A DNA stretch of 64,000 nucleotides from Candidatus Ribeiella danica (lineage in GTDB: Bacteria > Chloroflexota > Chloroflexia > Chloroflexales > Roseiflexaceae). Shown here in pieces: positions 34,935 through 43,493 of the stretch. The first letter of the stretch is position 1; each line of letters opens with the position of its first letter. The notes under the pieces were generated by a model. The model ran no database searches. It saw nothing but the letters and a program-made list of their open reading frames with translations, and was not told where the DNA came from. Both the position numbers and the translations under genes were made by a program. The stretch is from contig JADKFS010000011.1 of assembly GCA_016717335.1 (NCBI GenBank), forward strand, positions 1-64,000, given 5' to 3'.

Positions 34935-35651
34935 ATGAAGTGTAGCTATCCGCCGCCGCTCACGGATGATCAGATCTCCGATGCGCTCGACGACCTTGCA
35001 GATCGAGATGTGCGCGATCATCTGGCCGGGTGCGCCGCCTGCGCCGCCCGCCTGGCCCAGGCCCAACAGGCCGAGCGGACCTTGCGCGCCGGACTGCATC
35101 GGTGGGACTGCCCGCCCGCCCACCTGCTCGGCGACTATCACCTCCAGCGTGTCAGCCGGGACGACGCGCGCGCCATCACTCGCCACCTGGCCGAGTGCGC
35201 GCGCTGCACCGAAGAGCTCGACGAGCTTCGCCTCTACCTCCCCGCCGGCCAGGTGCCCCCCGCTCCCGTCGCGACGCCCGCGCGCGCCGCGCTCGGTTCG
35301 CTGGGCAAGCTGTTCGGCCAGATCCTGCCGCGCACGCCCGCGCACGCCCTGCGCGGCGCCGGCCCCGAGCCGATCGTCGCCGAGGCCGACGGCACGACCA
35401 TCATCCTGGACGTACAGCCGGCCACCGACGCGCGCCTGGCGCTCCAGGGGCAGGTCGTGGCCGAGGATCTGGCGGCATGGGCCGGCGCGCTGGTCGAGCT
35501 GCGCCAGTCCGGCGCCCTGCAGGCGACCGGCGTGGTCAGCGACCTGGGCGGGTTTAGCTGCGGGCCTCTCACCGCCGGGGTGTCCGAGCTGCGGATCACG
35601 CCGCAGCGCGGCCGGATGCTGATCCTGGCCGATCTCCAGCTGAGCGCGTGA
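34935..35651 (+). CDS. zinc-finger protein, putative soluble anti-sigma factor, second copy
   Basis: The 238-residue protein carries two anti-sigma-type zinc motifs: HLAGCAAC near residue 33 and HLAECARC near residue 86. It has no membrane span. The C-terminal part (about 145-238, with IILDVQPATDARLALQGQVV) is predicted to be a beta-sandwich, as in sensor or adhesive domains linked to such anti-sigma proteins. Its stop codon overlaps the GTG of the next gene (GTGA), so the two are translationally coupled. It probably restrains the sigma factor at 34108. Confidence 0.72.
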   Translation: MKCSYPPPLTDDQISDALDDLADRDVRDHLAGCAACAARLAQAQQAERTLRAGLHRWDCPPAHLLGDYHLQRVSRDDARAITRHLAECARCTEELDELRLYLPAGQVPPAPVATPARAALGSLGKLFGQILPRTPAHALRGAGPEPIVAEADGTTIILDVQPATDARLALQGQVVAEDLAAWAGALVELRQSGALQATGVVSDLGGFSCGPLTAGVSELRITPQRGRMLILADLQLSA

Positions 35652-36358
35652 CGCGCGTGGCCGCCGGCAACCTCTGCGTGATCTACTATGGCTGGCTGAT
35701 CGCGGATGCCTCGGGCGCGCCCAACCGCGCCGCCGCCGCGATCGCCCGGGCCAGGCCGCGCGTCCTGATCGCGGCCTTCTCCACCCTCCAGCCACGGCTG
35801 ACCAACCTGAGCCCACAGGTGCGCGAGCTGCTCCAGGCGTCCGGCGCCCTGCTGTTCGCCTATGTGCCGACCGGCTACGGCGCGCGCGACCTGGCCGACG
35901 TCAAGGCCGAGGCGGCCGGCTGCCTGGCAGGCGGCGCCGACGGGATCTTCTACGACGAGGTGCCGGCCTGCCCCGACGAGGCGCAGCTGGCCTCCTACCA
36001 GGCGCTGCACGCGCTGGTCAAAGAGCGCGGCGGGCGGGTGATCGCGAACACCGGCGTCGACCGCTCGGACGAGTCGCTCATGCGCGTCGCCGACATCCTC
36101 ATGGTCGAGCACCAGTGGCGGACCTTCGGCGAGGCCAGCCCGTGGCGAGCCGGCTACCCGCCCGAGCGATTCATGGGCGTCTCGAGCAACGAGCCGGGCG
36201 CCGACGCCTTCCTGGAGGGCGCGATCGACCGGCAGACCGCCGTGCGCGATACCAGGGCGGCCTGGGCCTGCGGTGTCGGGTGGCACTACAGCACCGACCG
36301 CTACGTCGAGCTGCCGGCCTGGTTTGCCGACTACGTCCGGGCGCTTCGCAAGAATTGA
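35648..36358 (+). CDS. spherulin-4 family protein (Sph3/GH135-like TIM barrel)
   Basis: The 236-residue protein matches the spherulin-4 pattern: CVIYYGWL at the first strand, LLFAYVPTGYGARDLADVKA near residue 65, GADGIFYDEVPACPDEAQL near residue 98 with the acidic pair of this family, and RVIANTGVDRSDESLM near residue 130. Fungal Sph3 (GH135) cleaves galactosaminogalactan. Here no signal peptide is seen, which is unusual for a matrix enzyme. The GTG start overlaps the TGA of the zinc-finger gene. Activity on a GalNAc polymer is inferred only. Confidence 0.78.
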   Translation: MTRVAAGNLCVIYYGWLIADASGAPNRAAAAIARARPRVLIAAFSTLQPRLTNLSPQVRELLQASGALLFAYVPTGYGARDLADVKAEAAGCLAGGADGIFYDEVPACPDEAQLASYQALHALVKERGGRVIANTGVDRSDESLMRVADILMVEHQWRTFGEASPWRAGYPPERFMGVSSNEPGADAFLEGAIDRQTAVRDTRAAWACGVGWHYSTDRYVELPAWFADYVRALRKN

Positions 36359-36554
36359 CCTCACCCCCTTGCCCCGTGGCAGAAAGACCTACCGAGCTGC
36401 AGCTTGCACGTGGCAGTCGGCAGCAACGACGAACTGCAGACGGCGGACTGCCAACTGAGCCGGGTAGAGACCCCACCAGCCTGCACTAGAAACAGAACCC
36501 CCTCTCCCGTGGCGGCGGAAGAGGGGGCGGCGGGTGAGGGGCCAGCCAGAGATA
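36359..36554. other. spacer with GGCAGTCGGCAG and CCCCCTCTCCC repeats
   Basis: Convergent gap between the spherulin-4-like gene and the subtilase. It holds one CAGTCGGCAG repeat and an imperfect hairpin (near 36490-36540), which may terminate both genes. Confidence 0.45.
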
Positions 36555-38237
36555 CTACCCCTGAGTCACGGCGACAGTCTCGCCGATCGTGCCGGACGGC
36601 ATCAGGCCGAGCAGGTCGTTCACCGCCAGCAGCGGGTCGTCGGTGTTGGCCGTGCGCGAGAGCACGTTCGCGAGCGCCGCGGTGACGATCGGCGTCGAGA
36701 ACGAGGTGCCGGCCCAGCGCACCCACCCGGTCTCATTGATCAGGCTGTCAGGCAGATTGTCGATGAAGACGCCCAGGACGCCGTTGGTCAGGTCGGTCGT
36801 GGGTGGGTCGGTGCCGAGGGCGACCTCGCCGCCGAATGCGGCAAAGCCGACCGTCGGCGGGGCGTCGGCCTTGTTCGTGTAGCTGGCCGGCGTGATGTTG
36901 TCCCGCTTGAGCGCGCCAACGCCGGTGACGTCGGCGTAGGAGGCCGGCGCCTGCGCTTCGGGGATGGCGGCCAGCCCGGCGCTGCCCTGGTTGCCGGCCG
37001 CGGCGATGACGGCCACGTTCGAGTCGCTTACGAGCGCGAAGATGTCCTCCATCAGCTGCTGGAGATCCTCGCCTTCGAGCGGGACGTTGATCAGGAAGCT
37101 GCAGTTCACCAGCAGCGGCGCATCGTCCTCGCGATCGCTCAGCGTCTCGATCGCGTTCATCAGGTCCTGCAGCTCGCCGGTGGCGTCGTCGTGCAGCACC
37201 TGGATCATCCGCAGCTTGACCTGCGGCGCGATCGTGCGGATGATCCCCGCGACGAACAGCCCGTGCGAGGACATGGTGTAGTCTTGCCCGAAGATGCTGG
37301 CGATCGGGAACGAGCTGTTGTACCACACCTCGAGCTGGTCGACCGCGCCGGGGCTCGACGTGCTGAGCGTGCGGTCGACCACGTTGAACGCGCCGCTGGA
37401 GCTGCTGAGCAGGCGCTGGAGCAGCGGGTGCGGCTGCACCTGGTTGGTGACCCGATCCGTGTGCGCCGCCTGGAGCAGGGACAGCCGCGGCACCGTGTCC
37501 AGAATAACGACCTCGACCGGCCGGGTGAGCTCGCCTACGCCAGGCGCGCCGAGGCCGGCCGGCATCGTAAACTCCCAGGGCGCCGGCGTTGTTCCGCTGC
37601 TCGGCACCAGGACGCTGACTGGCTGCGCGCCCGGTCCGCCGCCGATGATGAATTTAGCGCCGCTCATCAGCCAGTTGGCCGACGCCGCGCGCAGGTTGAA
37701 CCTTTCTGCCGGAGGATTCACGCCGCGCGCCGGCGCGCGCTGGCCGGCCGGCCGGGCGGCCTCGGCCGGCTGCTCGCCGCCCTGCAGGTATTCGCCCGAC
37801 CCCGTCTGGCCCACGTCGCCCTTGTCGACCCGGCGCCCCTGGAGCGGCGGCAGGGCGATCTGCTTGTGGACCTCCCTGATAAACCCGAGCAGCTCGGCCG
37901 GCTCGTCGCGGAGCTTGGGGACCCAGCCGACCACGTTGGCCAGCGTCCGATCGCGCCCGCGAATGATCGCCACGCGGGCCTGCGCGAAGTCGATCTGCAT
38001 GGATAGCTGGCGCTCGGCGATGTTCCGCCGGACCTCCTCTACGATCTGCCGCTTCGTCAGCTTTCGATCCGGGTCCGGCGGGTACTCGGCCAGAATGCAG
38101 ATCTGCCCGGGCATGAAGGCGATCGGGGTGTCCTTCGGCGGCTGGGGCGGCTCGTCGTCGCACACCCACCGGCAAATACGCCGCCGCACTGCCCTCCAAA
38201 ACGTCTCAGGCGGTCGCTGGGATGTTGTCATATTCAT
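36555..38237 (-). CDS. S8 subtilisin-like protease without signal peptide
   Basis: The 560-residue protein has a full catalytic triad: Asp247 in VVILDTVP, His325 in SSHGLFVAGII and Ser512 in GTSFSTPIVTAALA, with the oxyanion Asn416 in AAAGNQG. The first 240 residues are an extra N-terminal region with no signal peptide or membrane span, so the enzyme is probably cytoplasmic. The start (38235-38237) has AAGGAG five bases upstream and overlaps the end of the CHAT gene by 32 bases. A CHAT protease may cleave or activate it; this is inferred from context. Confidence 0.85.
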   Translation of the reverse strand: MNMTTSQRPPETFWRAVRRRICRWVCDDEPPQPPKDTPIAFMPGQICILAEYPPDPDRKLTKRQIVEEVRRNIAERQLSMQIDFAQARVAIIRGRDRTLANVVGWVPKLRDEPAELLGFIREVHKQIALPPLQGRRVDKGDVGQTGSGEYLQGGEQPAEAARPAGQRAPARGVNPPAERFNLRAASANWLMSGAKFIIGGGPGAQPVSVLVPSSGTTPAPWEFTMPAGLGAPGVGELTRPVEVVILDTVPRLSLLQAAHTDRVTNQVQPHPLLQRLLSSSSGAFNVVDRTLSTSSPGAVDQLEVWYNSSFPIASIFGQDYTMSSHGLFVAGIIRTIAPQVKLRMIQVLHDDATGELQDLMNAIETLSDREDDAPLLVNCSFLINVPLEGEDLQQLMEDIFALVSDSNVAVIAAAGNQGSAGLAAIPEAQAPASYADVTGVGALKRDNITPASYTNKADAPPTVGFAAFGGEVALGTDPPTTDLTNGVLGVFIDNLPDSLINETGWVRWAGTSFSTPIVTAALANVLSRTANTDDPLLAVNDLLGLMPSGTIGETVAVTQG

Positions 38238-41121
38238 ACTCCTTTTCAGCCATCGAAAGCGAATCGGTCGAGAGTGGGCCGGGGTCGCCGATCAGCTGGA
38301 AGGCGCCCCAGAACGCGGGGTGCAGCGATCGCGCGCCCTGGATCGCCGCGCACTGGGCCTGGCGCAGCGCGGCGGCCTTGGATGCGCCATCTCGCAGCGC
38401 GCGATACAGCTGCTCCATCAGCGCAACTGTCGAGTCATCGGCGACGCGCCACAGGCTCACGACCAGCGCGCCCGCCCCGGCGTACAGCACCCGGCGGCCC
38501 AGGCCGATCAGCTCGTCGCCGGCGGCCACGTTGGCCCGGCCGGTCTCGCAGGCGCTGAGCGTCACCAGCTCGTAGCTCAGGTCTTGCTGCAGCAGGTCGT
38601 CGGCGTAGAGCTGGCCGTCGGCGAGCTGGATGTACGACAGGTCGGGCTGGTCGAGCCGGTGCTCGCCATGCGCGGCGATATGCAGGATCTGCGTGGGCGC
38701 GGCCTGCAGCGCCGCGCGGCGCGCGGCATCGTCGCAGTGGACCTGGCCGCCGAACAGGCCGCCCACCAGGCGCGCCTCGGCGGTCGTCTGCGGCAGCCGG
38801 CCATCCCAGGAGTGCGCCAGCGCCAGCGCGCCAGATGGGCGCCGCGGCCCACGGCGCGTCGCCAGGCCGGCCGCGGGTAAGACCACCACCTCGTACCGCT
38901 CGATCAGGTACTCCTCGCCGCTGTGCAGCAGGTGGATCGGCAGGTAGTGCAGCGCGCCGAAGGGCACGACCAGCAGCCGCCGTCGCCCGCGCATACGCTC
39001 GGCCAGCGGCTGCAGCAGGCCGGCGTACAGCCGCTGCAAGATCGCCTGCGCGACGCCCGCGAGCGTGCGCGTGAGCGGCGCGGCCGACCCGGCGCCGAGC
39101 GCGGCCGCGAAGTTGAGCTGCAGCTGCGCCAGCAACCGATCGACCTCGGCCACGGTGGCCGGCAGCGCGTGAACCGTCAGGCGCGCGCCGTCGAGGGCAA
39201 ACGCCCACAGCTGCGCGCCGTCGTTGTAGAACTCGATCAGCAGCGTCTCGTCGTCGATGCTGCGCTGGATCTCGCGCAGCGGCGGCGACGAGGCCTGGCC
39301 GGCGGCGCTGCGCTCGCCGCCGCGCAGGTACAGCTGCTCGGTGATCGCGCGCATGCGCCGCTCGCGCCCGGCCACCTCCCGCAGCGCCTGCTCGGGGGTG
39401 TGCGCGCCGGGGCGGCTCTCCTCGCCGGCGGGCTGCTGGTGCGCCAGCCGGTAGAACCACTGGTGCTCCTCGCGCAGCCGGTTGAGCTCATCGATCAGCG
39501 CGCGGCTGCGCGGGTCGTCGTAGGCCCAGCGCAGCTGCTCGCGGTTGGCCAGGTGGCCGAGCAGCACCTGCGACTTCGTGCGCTCCAGGCTCTCGAAGGC
39601 CTGCTCGGGCCGGCCGGTGCGCAGGTACAGCCCGATCAGCGCGCGCAGCGCCTCGCCCTTATCCTCCAGAAACCCCGGCCGCAGCGTCATCGTCAGGCTG
39701 CGCTGCACCCGCTCGATCGTCGCCGCGGCCGCACGGTAGCGGCGCGCCGCCCGTGTGTCGTCGCCGCTCGCCTCCGCCACGCGGCCGAGCAGCAGGTGGC
39801 TGGTGTAGCGCAGCGGCGGGACGTTGGCCTGTCGCGCGATCCGCAGCGCTGCGGCAGCTCCGCGGATGGCCCCCGCGAGATCGCCGCCGGCAAAGGCCGC
39901 CTGCCCCTGCAGCATGCTGGCCGTGGCGTACGTGACCTGCTGCTGGGCCGACTCGAAGCAGGCGGCGGCGGCGGCCGACTCGCGCCGGGCGGTGGCGATA
40001 TCGCCCTGGCGCAGCGCGATCCGCCCGCGCCGCAGCCGGGTCGTGGCGCTCCAGGTGGGCGTGTCGAGCGCGGCAAAGACCCGCTCGGCCTCGTCGAGCG
40101 CGGCCAGCGCCGCGCTCGAGTTGCCTAGCTCGGCCTCGGCCGAGGCGAGCTGCAGCAGGCTGAGCGCCTCTTCGTAGGACAGGCCGAAGTCGCGAAAGGC
40201 GGCGATCACCTGCTGCGCCAGGTCGCGCGCCTCGGCGTAGCGGTTGAGCAGCAGGTAGCACTCGACCACCTGGCGGCTGACGTGCGCGGCCTCGATCGGC
40301 ATCTGCTCGGCGACCATGCGATCGTGCGCGCCGTGCAGCAGGTCCAGCGCGCGGCGGTAGTGCCCCTGCGCGCCGGCGATGCGTGCCAGGTTCAGCTCGG
40401 TGGTGGCGAGCGAGCTGGTCTCGTCCCGCTCGGCGAAGAAGGCGTGCGCCCGCTCGTGGTACGCCGAGGCCATGCGGAAGTCGCCGAGCGCCTCGTAGAT
40501 CAACCCGATGTTGGTCTGCAGCGGCCCAAGCCACTGCTGGCCGGCCGCGCCCAGGGATATCGCGATCTCAAGGGCAGCGTGGAACTGCGCCAGCGCCTGC
40601 CGATCCTCGCCCAGCTGGCCGTAGACAACCGCGGTGTTCAGGTCGAGCACGAGCCGCTTCTCGTGCATGCCGTGGCGCGCAAGGATCGCACGGGCCTGCT
40701 CGGCGTCGGCCAGCGCCTCGGCGACGCGGTTGAGGTCGACGCTGATACCGACCCGGCCGATCCGGGTGCGCGCCCAGCCGACCTCGTCGCCGCACTGCAG
40801 AAACAGGTCGCCGGCCTGCCCGAGCGCCTGCCAGCCCTCCTCGATCCGGCCCAGCAGCTTCAGCGCGTCGCCGCGCGCCATCATGCCCATGGCCGAGTGG
40901 CAGCGGTCGTCGCGCAGCCGGCCGATCGCGATGATTAGCTCGGCGATCTCGAGCGAGCGGTTCGCGTTGATCGCCCAGTGCCGGTCGGCCTCCTGCTTGA
41001 GGCGCGCCACAGCCTCCGCGACCGTCGAGTCGGCCAGCGGGGCGACCAGCGCGATCAGGGCGGCGGGGTCGGCGAGCAAGGCGGCCGCCAGGCCGCTGCT
41101 GTCTATTGATCGTTCGAACAT
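38206..41121 (-). CDS. TPR-CHAT (caspase-like) protein
   Basis: The 971-residue protein has about 500 residues of tetratricopeptide-like helical repeats, for example ALGQAGDLFLQCGDEVGWAR and LNLARIAGAQGHYRRALDLL, and then a C-terminal CHAT domain. The caspase-like dyad is intact: His818 in ILHIAAHGEH and Cys858 in LVTLSACETG. CHAT proteases include separase relatives and the type III-E CRISPR caspase; many sit in conflict or cell-death systems. I start at 41121, where recognisable sequence begins; a GTG at 41292 would add 57 unconvincing residues. It overlaps the subtilase gene. Confidence 0.88.
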   Translation of the reverse strand: MFERSIDSSGLAAALLADPAALIALVAPLADSTVAEAVARLKQEADRHWAINANRSLEIAELIIAIGRLRDDRCHSAMGMMARGDALKLLGRIEEGWQALGQAGDLFLQCGDEVGWARTRIGRVGISVDLNRVAEALADAEQARAILARHGMHEKRLVLDLNTAVVYGQLGEDRQALAQFHAALEIAISLGAAGQQWLGPLQTNIGLIYEALGDFRMASAYHERAHAFFAERDETSSLATTELNLARIAGAQGHYRRALDLLHGAHDRMVAEQMPIEAAHVSRQVVECYLLLNRYAEARDLAQQVIAAFRDFGLSYEEALSLLQLASAEAELGNSSAALAALDEAERVFAALDTPTWSATTRLRRGRIALRQGDIATARRESAAAAACFESAQQQVTYATASMLQGQAAFAGGDLAGAIRGAAAALRIARQANVPPLRYTSHLLLGRVAEASGDDTRAARRYRAAAATIERVQRSLTMTLRPGFLEDKGEALRALIGLYLRTGRPEQAFESLERTKSQVLLGHLANREQLRWAYDDPRSRALIDELNRLREEHQWFYRLAHQQPAGEESRPGAHTPEQALREVAGRERRMRAITEQLYLRGGERSAAGQASSPPLREIQRSIDDETLLIEFYNDGAQLWAFALDGARLTVHALPATVAEVDRLLAQLQLNFAAALGAGSAAPLTRTLAGVAQAILQRLYAGLLQPLAERMRGRRRLLVVPFGALHYLPIHLLHSGEEYLIERYEVVVLPAAGLATRRGPRRPSGALALAHSWDGRLPQTTAEARLVGGLFGGQVHCDDAARRAALQAAPTQILHIAAHGEHRLDQPDLSYIQLADGQLYADDLLQQDLSYELVTLSACETGRANVAAGDELIGLGRRVLYAGAGALVVSLWRVADDSTVALMEQLYRALRDGASKAAALRQAQCAAIQGARSLHPAFWGAFQLIGDPGPLSTDSLSMAEKEYEYDNIPATA

Positions 41122-41441
41122 GCTCTTCAATGCCGCTATGCCGGGGGGCGAGGCGAGGATGTTGGAGGGAGCGTGCTCACCCAGGCTGGAGAGTGCCAGT
41201 GCTGATCTCTGCACAAATGAACGGGCCGCATGATCGAAATTGGTGCAATGTTCCCGGAAACTGCCGGATGTAGTAGAGGCTGTCCCTCTCACTCCCTATG
41301 TTTTGGGGTAGGTTTTCTCGATCGCGCCCTGGCGTGCCACAGGCCCTCACCCTCCAGCCGCCACCAGTCAGCATGAACCCCCGCCGCTCGCAGGGGCGGG
41401 GGCAGGGGGTGGGGTGTCTGACGAGAGAGCTGCAAAGCAAA
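41122..41441. other. gap between HEAT and CHAT genes
   Basis: 320 bases with one C-rich / G-rich palindromic stretch (near 41380-41420: CGCTCGCAGGGGCGGGGGCA). No gene. Confidence 0.45.
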
Positions 41442-43016
41442 TTACTCCTCGGGCTGCTGCGTGAGCCGCCAGGCCAGGTAGCACAGGTAGCCGGCCGGCT
41501 GGCTCTGCCGCAGCACCACCAGCCGCTTCTGCAGGCGCCCGCTGGACGGGTCGGCGTACTCGACGACGATCTCTTCGTCCTTAGCGACCCAGCGGATCTT
41601 CGAGGCGGGCTGCTGCTCGACCAGGAAGCGGACGACCTGGCCGGGCTGGATGAACAGGGCCTTCACCGCGGTGTCGTCGCCGGGGGTCATCGGGCCGTAG
41701 CGGGCGCTGTTGAGCTGCGCCCAGCGCGCCTGGTCGACCGCCGCCAGCCGCCCCAGGCTATCCTCCAGCCGCGCCTGCTCGTCGAGATCCACGCGCAGCC
41801 GCCCGACCTTCGTCTCGATCTGCCGGAGCGCCGCAGCCGCCGCCTCGCGCACCTCGGGCTGCGTGTCGCTCAGCGCGGCGAGCAGCGGCTCGACGACCTG
41901 GGCGTGCTCCTCGCGCCCCAGCGCCGCCACGGCGGCCTGGCGCAGCCGCCAGTGCTTGCGCCGCGCGAACCACAGCACCACGCGCGTCTCGAAGCGGTGC
42001 TCGGCCAGCGCCGCGACCAGCGCCGCGACCGCCTGCGGGTGGCGGATCTGGCCGAGCGCCTGGGCGGCGGCGCTGCGCACCTCGATGCGCGAGTCGCCCA
42101 GCGCGGCGGTGAGCGGCGCGACAGCTCGGGCGTCGCCAAGCGTGCCCAGCGCCTGCGCCGCCGCGCCGCGCACGCGCGGGTCGGCATCGCTCAGGGCGGC
42201 GGTGAGCGGCGCGACCGCCTGGGCGTCGCCGATCTCGCCCAGCGTCCACATCGCCGCCCGGCGCACGACGGTGGCCCGGTCGCGCAATGCTGCGCGCAGC
42301 GGCGGCGCGACCTGCGCGGTGTTGACGGCGCTCAGCGCCTGGACCGCAGCCTCGCGCGCGGCGGGCTCGAGATCGCGCAGGGCCGCGGTGAGCGGGGCGA
42401 TCACCTGCGGGCAGCCGATCGCGCCCAGGGCGCGCGCCGCCGCGATCCGCACGCCAAGCGTGGGGTCGCACAGCGCAGCGCCGAGCACCTCGACCGCGCG
42501 CGAGTCGCCGATCGAGCCGAGCGCCTGCGCCGCCGCGATCCGCACGATCGGCAGATCGCCCGCGAGGGCCTCGCTGAGCGGCGCGATCGCCTCGAGGTCG
42601 CCAAGCGTGCCGAGCGCCTGCGCGGCCGCGATCCGCGTGGCGATCGGCGCGCGCCGCAGCGCCTCGCACAGCGGCGCGGCCGCGCGCGGGTCGCGCAGCG
42701 CGCCCAGCGCCCGCACCGCCAGGTGCGAGAGGGCCGGGTCGCGCACAGCCGCGGCGAGCGCCGTGACCGCGCGGGGGTCGCGGATATCCCCGAGCGCCTG
42801 CACCGCGGCCGCCTGCACGATCGCCGGCATCCGGCCCAGCGCCGCGCTCAGCGGCCCGATCGCGCGCGGGTCGCGCAGGTCGCCCAGCGCGCGCGCCGCC
42901 ATGATCCGAACGAAATCATCGCGGTGCCTGAGCGCCCTGATCAAACCAGGCACGTCGCCCCTTCTGCGCAGCTCGTCGACGTTCGGCGCTTTGAATAGAC
43001 CAGCGGGCAGCAGCAT
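41442..43016 (-). CDS. HEAT-repeat (PBS-lyase type) protein
   Basis: The 524-residue protein has about 12 consecutive HEAT repeats (residues about 20-410), most reading AVAPLTAAL-x-D-x-x-x-VR-x-AAAQALG. One repeat carries an insertion (RVVLWFARRKHWRL). The C-terminal 110 residues are a separate domain (FIQPGQVVRFLVEQQP, then KRLVVLRQSQPAGYLCYLAW). Such solenoids usually bind proteins; in bacterial conflict loci they serve as adaptors. GGAAGGTG precedes the ATG. It lies upstream of the CHAT gene on the same strand. Confidence 0.85.
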   Translation of the reverse strand: MLLPAGLFKAPNVDELRRRGDVPGLIRALRHRDDFVRIMAARALGDLRDPRAIGPLSAALGRMPAIVQAAAVQALGDIRDPRAVTALAAAVRDPALSHLAVRALGALRDPRAAAPLCEALRRAPIATRIAAAQALGTLGDLEAIAPLSEALAGDLPIVRIAAAQALGSIGDSRAVEVLGAALCDPTLGVRIAAARALGAIGCPQVIAPLTAALRDLEPAAREAAVQALSAVNTAQVAPPLRAALRDRATVVRRAAMWTLGEIGDAQAVAPLTAALSDADPRVRGAAAQALGTLGDARAVAPLTAALGDSRIEVRSAAAQALGQIRHPQAVAALVAALAEHRFETRVVLWFARRKHWRLRQAAVAALGREEHAQVVEPLLAALSDTQPEVREAAAAALRQIETKVGRLRVDLDEQARLEDSLGRLAAVDQARWAQLNSARYGPMTPGDDTAVKALFIQPGQVVRFLVEQQPASKIRWVAKDEEIVVEYADPSSGRLQKRLVVLRQSQPAGYLCYLAWRLTQQPEE

Positions 43017-43205
43017 ATCGCACCTTCCGATTCTTGTATGTCTCCTGTACCAACAATAACGGCGCGCGGGAGAAAATATCAGCCCTGCGGCCGGCCAGAT
43101 CGTCCCCCTGCCCCCTGCGGGGGTTTGGTCGTTTGTTTATGACACGTTAGCGTGCCGGATCACCCCACCCCCTGCCCCCGCCCCTACCAGGGGCGGGGGA
43201 ACATA

Positions 43206-43250
43206 TTGGCGATGGAGTGCGAGCGCTTTGCGCTCGCACTCCATCGCCAA
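43206..43250. terminator. 21-bp perfect hairpin, TTT loop
   Basis: TTGGCGATGGAGTGCGAGCGC (one base over twenty, so in two parts: TTGGCGATGG and AGTGCGAGCGC) at 43206-43226 pairs perfectly with 43230-43250. It lies between the HEAT gene (-) and the deacetylase gene (+). Confidence 0.6.
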
Positions 43251-43281
43251 ACCTGTAAATGCCTGGGGCGGGGGTAAATAC

Positions 43282-43328
43282 TGGCTGGTGCAGTGGGTTC
43301 GGCGAAGCCGAACCCACTGCACCAGCCA
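43282..43328. terminator. 22-bp perfect hairpin, GAA loop
   Basis: The arm 43282-43303 (TGGCTGGTGC, then AGTGGGTTCGGC) pairs perfectly with 43307-43328. A CCCCCTCTCCC palindrome follows immediately (43334-43361). Same architecture as 43206-43250, different stem. Confidence 0.6.
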
Positions 43329-43493
43329 AGAATCCCCCTCTCCCGTCGCCACGGGAGAGGGGGCAGGGGGGTGAGGGCTCGCCCCTGTCATCATCCTGTC
43401 ATCTTCAGAGCGGCCCTGGCGGCTGATAAATCTCGCTGGCTCGGCTTTGTTTGGGCAAGTGGGTTGTTTTGCCAAGCCGAAAGGAACACTTCA

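Noticed and set aside
41122..41292. Longer N terminus for the CHAT gene
   Set aside because: The extra 57 codons start with GTG, show no conserved-looking sequence, and precede the TPR-like part without need.
41298..42998. Long plus-strand frame opposite the HEAT gene
   Set aside because: Periodic Arg/Ala-rich antisense shadow of the HEAT repeats; no start site or domain.
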